The position numbers and the translations under genes are program-made. Of a DNA stretch of 64,000 nucleotides, positions 61,444 through 64,000 are shown piece by piece. This DNA comes from JAFDVL01 sp963794955. GTDB taxonomy: Bacteria; Acidobacteriota; Blastocatellia; RBC074. The notes under the pieces are model-generated. The model searched no databases. It was not told the DNA's origin and worked only from the letters and a program-made list of their open reading frames with translations. Position 1 is the first letter of the stretch. Every line of letters begins with the position of its first letter. Location of the stretch: contig CAWCGF010000031.1 in assembly GCA_963794955.1 (NCBI GenBank), positions 1-64,000 on the forward strand. Direction: 5' to 3'.

Positions 61444-62541
61444 ATGAGTGAACAGATTACTGAAGAAATAGTTCTGAATGCCCTACGCACCGTCAAAGAC
61501 CCCGACTTACACCGCGACGTCGTGGCGTTGAATATGATCCGCGATGTCAAAATCTGCGGTGGAATCGTCGGCTTTCGCTTTGTCCTGACAACACCGGCTT
61601 GCCCCGTGCGCGATCAACTCAAGGGGCAGGCGGAGACGGCAGTCAAAGCGATTCCTGGCGTCGAAGTCGTCGAAGTTAAAATGGATGCTGAAGTTCCGAA
61701 GGCAAAAGGCAACGTGAGCCAGGCCGAAGTTGCAGGCATCGGCAATATTATCGCTGTGAGTTCGGGCAAAGGCGGCGTCGGTAAATCGACAGTAGCGGTC
61801 AATCTTGCTGTTTCGTTGCAACTGATGGGCGCGAAAGTTGGCATTCTGGACACGGATGTCTACGGCCCGAACGTGCCGATTATGATGGGTGGCCATGACG
61901 CGCCGCTTGTCCACGGCAATAACATTGTCCCGCCTGTCTATCACAACGTCAAAACGATGTCTATTGGCCTACTAAACCCCGGAGACAAAGCGGTTGTCTG
62001 GCGTGGCCCGATGCTGCATTCGGCGGTGCAACAATTCCTGCGTCAGGTGGAATGGGGTGACCTGGATTATCTGATCGTGGATATGCCGCCGGGCACGGGT
62101 GATGTGCAACTGAGTTTGGCGCAAACGACTGCATTGGCCGGAGCAGTGTTGGTGACCACGCCGCAGGAGGTTGCGCTGGGCGATGTCCGCAAAGCCTACA
62201 ATATGTTTGAGCAATTGAAAGTTCCGGTGCTCGGCATCGTCGAAAATATGAGTTACTTTGAAGTCCCGACTTCGGGCGAGCGGTATTATATTTTCGGCAA
62301 TGGCGGCGGCGAAGCCCTGGCGGATCGCTACGGCGTGCCATTTCTGGGCGGCGTCCCGCTGGCCGTGAGCGTGCGCGAAGGCGGCGATTTAGGGATTCCC
62401 GTAGTGATTAGTGATCCCGACAGTGTGCAAGCAAAGGCTTTCAAGCAGATTGCGCAAAACGTGGCAGCGCAAGTCAGTATTCAGGCGATGAAGAAGAACC
62501 GCGAATTGCCGATCCTGAATTTGCAGCGTGCCAACTCCTAA
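61444..62541 (+). CDS. mrp: Mrp/ApbC/NBP35-family Fe-S cluster carrier ATPase, variant without CxxC
   Basis: 365 residues from ATG 61444. It has an N-terminal MIP18/DUF59 domain (residues 1-90: LRTVKDPDLHRDVVALNMIR) and a P-loop ATPase with the deviant Walker A SSGKGGVGKSTVAVNLA. DTDVYGPNVPIMMGG, YLIVDMPPGTGDVQLSLAQT and GIVENMSYFEVPTSGERYYI follow. Typical Mrp proteins have C-x-x-C in the last block (ENMSxxxCxxCG); here it reads EVPTSG, with no Cys pair. The fold and ATPase site are otherwise intact. Mrp transfers [4Fe-4S] clusters to target proteins as a dimer. It is followed by Nfu and an A-type carrier, so it is part of an Fe-S assembly group. Confidence 0.9.
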   Translation: MSEQITEEIVLNALRTVKDPDLHRDVVALNMIRDVKICGGIVGFRFVLTTPACPVRDQLKGQAETAVKAIPGVEVVEVKMDAEVPKAKGNVSQAEVAGIGNIIAVSSGKGGVGKSTVAVNLAVSLQLMGAKVGILDTDVYGPNVPIMMGGHDAPLVHGNNIVPPVYHNVKTMSIGLLNPGDKAVVWRGPMLHSAVQQFLRQVEWGDLDYLIVDMPPGTGDVQLSLAQTTALAGAVLVTTPQEVALGDVRKAYNMFEQLKVPVLGIVENMSYFEVPTSGERYYIFGNGGGEALADRYGVPFLGGVPLAVSVREGGDLGIPVVISDPDSVQAKAFKQIAQNVAAQVSIQAMKKNRELPILNLQRANS

Positions 62542-62599
62542 GTTGACGTGCGAGGCGGGCAATCGTTATATTTAGATTTCGTGGAGAGGATTTACCAAA

Positions 62600-62842
62600 A
62601 TGCTATTTGATGACTCTCCTGAGGTTTCTGCCGTCGAAACAGCGCTGGATCGAATTCGCCCCGCGTTGATTTCCGATGGTGGCAATATTGAATTAGTCGC
62701 TATCGAACCAAATGGCGACATTCGTGTTAAGCTGAAAGGCGCGTGCGTGGGCTGTCCCAGTTCGACGCTGACGCTAAAAGGCTTGGTGGAAAGAACCCTG
62801 CGCGAAGAAGTAGCTGGCTTCGGCAATTTGATAACGGAATAA
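62600..62842 (+). CDS. Nfu-type Fe-S scaffold (NifU C-terminal domain)
   Basis: 80 residues from ATG 62600, a lone NifU C-terminal domain. ALDRIRPALISDGGNIELVA is at the start, then VKLKGACVGCPSSTLTLKGL with the cluster-binding C-V-G-C pair, and LREEVAGFGNLI at the end. As a dimer it holds one 4Fe-4S cluster and passes it to target proteins. It is a short stand-alone form without the degenerate A-type domain of NfuA. It lies 58 bp after mrp and 28 bp before an A-type carrier, on the same strand, so the three are likely co-transcribed. Confidence 0.92.
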   Translation: MLFDDSPEVSAVETALDRIRPALISDGGNIELVAIEPNGDIRVKLKGACVGCPSSTLTLKGLVERTLREEVAGFGNLITE

Positions 62843-62870
62843 TTTGTTTTTTCAAAAGGAGAAAAAGATC

Positions 62871-63200
62871 ATGGAATTAGTTTTGACCGAGACTGCAGTT
62901 TCTGAAGTGAAAAAGTTTATCGAAGCCGAAAACCCCGGCGATCAAGGCGGCTTGCGCGTGCGCGTTGTCCCCGGCGGTTGCTCTGGCTTTCAATATGCAA
63001 TGAATATCGAAGAAGCTCCAGCAGACACGGATGAAGTCGTTGAAAAAGACGGCCTCAAGGTTTTCGTAGATATGTTCAGCGCCCAATATTTGAGCGGTGT
63101 CGAAATTGACTACGTCAGCAACGTGATGGGGTCGGGCTTTACCTTCAGTAATCCGAACTCGTCCGGCGGCTGCGGCTGCGGCACGTCCTTTTCTGCGTAA
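62871..63200 (+). CDS. A-type Fe-S carrier protein (IscA/ErpA/SufA family)
   Basis: 109 residues from ATG 62871, with AAAAGGAG upstream. The three conserved Cys are in VVPGGCSGFQYAM (first) and SSGGCGCGTSFSA (C-G-C pair near the C-terminus). LTETAVSEVKKFIEAENPGD and IDYVSNVMGSGFTFSNPNSS are typical core blocks. It accepts clusters from a scaffold and delivers them to apo-proteins. Its exact subtype (IscA, ErpA, SufA) cannot be told from sequence alone. It follows Nfu and precedes rubrerythrin, an oxygen-defence protein with a metal centre. Confidence 0.93.
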   Translation: MELVLTETAVSEVKKFIEAENPGDQGGLRVRVVPGGCSGFQYAMNIEEAPADTDEVVEKDGLKVFVDMFSAQYLSGVEIDYVSNVMGSGFTFSNPNSSGGCGCGTSFSA

Positions 63201-63216
63201 AGCCACAGGGCTTCAC

Positions 63217-63333
63217 GCAAGGCAAAAGGCAAAAGGCAAAAGGCAAAAGTGGGATTCGGAAGCAAAGCCTTTCTCTGAATTCTTAAATAGGTGCCGCCCT
63301 TTTGCCTTTTGATATTTGCCTTTTGCCTTTTGC
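63217..63333. repeat. AAAAGGC heptamer tandem array and inverted repeat
   Basis: Four AAAAGGC units (63217-63249) are complementary to CCTTTTG-type units at about 63299-63333, leaving a loop of about 50 nt. It uses the same word as the repeat between gnd and zwf (38838-38948), and sits just ahead of the rubrerythrin start. Confidence 0.75.
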
Positions 63334-63344
63334 TTTTTTTCTTC

Positions 63345-63770
63345 ATGCCCAAGCTCGAAGGCTCAAAAACCAGCGAAAACCTCAAAGCGTCGTTTGCCGA
63401 AGCCGCGCAAGCCTCGCGTCGGTATTTGTACTTTGCTCGCCAAGCCGACATTGAAGGCTATGCTGATGCTGCCGGAATGTTGCGCGATATGGCCGAAGGC
63501 GAGGCCAATCATTCGCTCGGCAGCCTGGATTTGCTGCGCGAAGTAGGCGATCCAGCGACAGGCAAACCGTTTGGTACGACGCAGCAAAATCTGCTGTCTG
63601 CCATCCAGGATGAAGGCTATCAAGGCAATGATCTGTATCTGGACTTTGCCAGGACGGCGCGCGCTGAAGGTTTTGCTGAAGTTGCCGAATGGTTCGAGAC
63701 GTTGGCGCGGGCTGAGAACTCGCACGCGGAACGCTTCCGCCAAATGTACGCCAGCCATTTTGAAGATTAA
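63345..63770 (+). CDS. Rubrerythrin-like diiron protein (no rubredoxin domain)
   Basis: 141 residues from ATG 63345; codons upstream are repeat-derived and were excluded. It is a four-helix ferritin-like domain: SFAEAAQASRRYLYFARQAD, LRDMAEGEANHSLG, then YLDFARTARAEGFAEVAEWF and RAENSHAERFRQMY. Both carry ExxH (EGEANH, ARAENSH), so the pattern matches two E-(x)-E-x-x-H halves of a diiron site. There is no C-terminal rubredoxin CxxC pair, unlike classic rubrerythrins. It would reduce peroxide or store iron in the cytoplasm. It precedes the GcvT/YgfZ gene by six bases. Confidence 0.87.
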   Translation: MPKLEGSKTSENLKASFAEAAQASRRYLYFARQADIEGYADAAGMLRDMAEGEANHSLGSLDLLREVGDPATGKPFGTTQQNLLSAIQDEGYQGNDLYLDFARTARAEGFAEVAEWFETLARAENSHAERFRQMYASHFED

Positions 63771-63776
63771 CCTCTG

Positions 63777-64000
63777 ATGTCATTGCAAGCTGTAAATTCC
63801 CAAATCATCAACGCCTTCCCCCCGCGCGATTACGGTGACGTGCGCGCGGAATATCAGTCCCTTCGCAATGCCGCAGTGGTGATAGATTTGTCGCCTGCCG
63901 CCAAATTTGAAGTCGGTGGCAAAAACGCTGTGCCCTTCATCAATGGCCTGGTCACAAATGATGTGAAGTCGTTGCAAGCGGGCGAAGGAATTCTGGCTGC
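63777..64000 (+). CDS. GcvT/YgfZ-family folate-binding protein, 3' partial
   Basis: The gene begins at ATG 63777 and runs off the window end, so 74 residues are visible. FPPRDYGDVRAEYQSLRNAA, VVIDLSPAAKFEVGG and FINGLVTNDVKSLQAGEG match the start of the aminomethyltransferase/YgfZ family (relatives: DLSxxxxxxVxGxDAxxFLQ, TNDV). YgfZ-like members take part in Fe-S cluster maintenance; GcvT is the glycine-cleavage T protein. The position beside an Fe-S assembly group favours YgfZ, but the visible part cannot decide. The rest lies outside the window. Confidence 0.8.
   Translation, partial: MSLQAVNSQIINAFPPRDYGDVRAEYQSLRNAAVVIDLSPAAKFEVGGKNAVPFINGLVTNDVKSLQAGEGILA

Overview
The window most resembles a chromosome segment of an Acidobacteriota bacterium, probably of the Blastocatellia type. 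This is inferred from gene content, not from a marker gene. The clues are three very large Oar-like TonB-dependent receptors in a row, a sulfatase / PSCyt1-DUF1549-DUF1553 / DUF1501 cluster (a mix shared by Acidobacteriota, Planctomycetota and Verrucomicrobiota), middling GC content, and intergenic regions full of short tandem heptamers and hairpins.

Layout. (1) 1-3.1 kb: a diversity-generating retroelement (DGR). A caspase-like effector and an FGE-sulfatase-fold variable protein carry the variable repeat (1373-1483). An Avd accessory gene and a reverse transcriptase follow, then the template repeat (3003-3113). Avd and the RT are broken by in-frame TAG codons and frameshifts, and the target protein is split by one base. 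(2) 3.3-10.9 kb: a frameshifted Uma2 nuclease, a secreted ExeM-like nuclease, a NicO nickel/cobalt permease, a two-gene bacterial microcompartment module (acylating aldehyde dehydrogenase and hexameric shell protein) and a nitrilase-family hydrolase. (3) 10.9-34.1 kb: three receptors, three secreted sulfatases, a cytochrome-c/DUF1549/DUF1553 protein split by a tandem-repeat insertion, two DUF1501 proteins and a BNR-4 protein, all on the plus strand. Together they look like a system for taking up and desulfating a sulfated polymer. (4) 34.2-44.6 kb: an FG-GAP protein, a membrane-dipeptidase-like hydrolase, zwf and gnd (oxidative pentose phosphate), a peptide-binding lipoprotein, a DUF4197 protein, an esterase and an HD-domain protein. 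(5) 44.7-54.3 kb: a small membrane protein, a class A penicillin-binding protein, a tRNA-Ile(CAU) gene interrupted by a 254-nt group I intron, a cupin, an M28 peptidase, a selenocysteine-containing peroxiredoxin with a visible SECIS-like hairpin, a radical SAM protein, an ECF sigma / anti-sigma pair and tRNA-Ser(UGA). (6) 54.3-64 kb: small secreted or membrane proteins, an IS4-type element with an 11-bp target duplication, a zinc-ribbon protein, DCC and DUF2071 proteins, nuoI, an Fe-S assembly group (mrp, Nfu, A-type carrier), rubrerythrin, and the start of a GcvT/YgfZ-family gene.

The strongest observations are the DGR with a caspase effector, the selenoprotein peroxiredoxin, the intron in tRNA-Ile(CAU), and the different inverted repeats that fill most gene gaps. 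About ten genes carry single-base frameshifts. Some could be assembly errors, so every broken-gene statement here is conditional on the reads. Function calls come from motifs and remembered family features; no database search was run.
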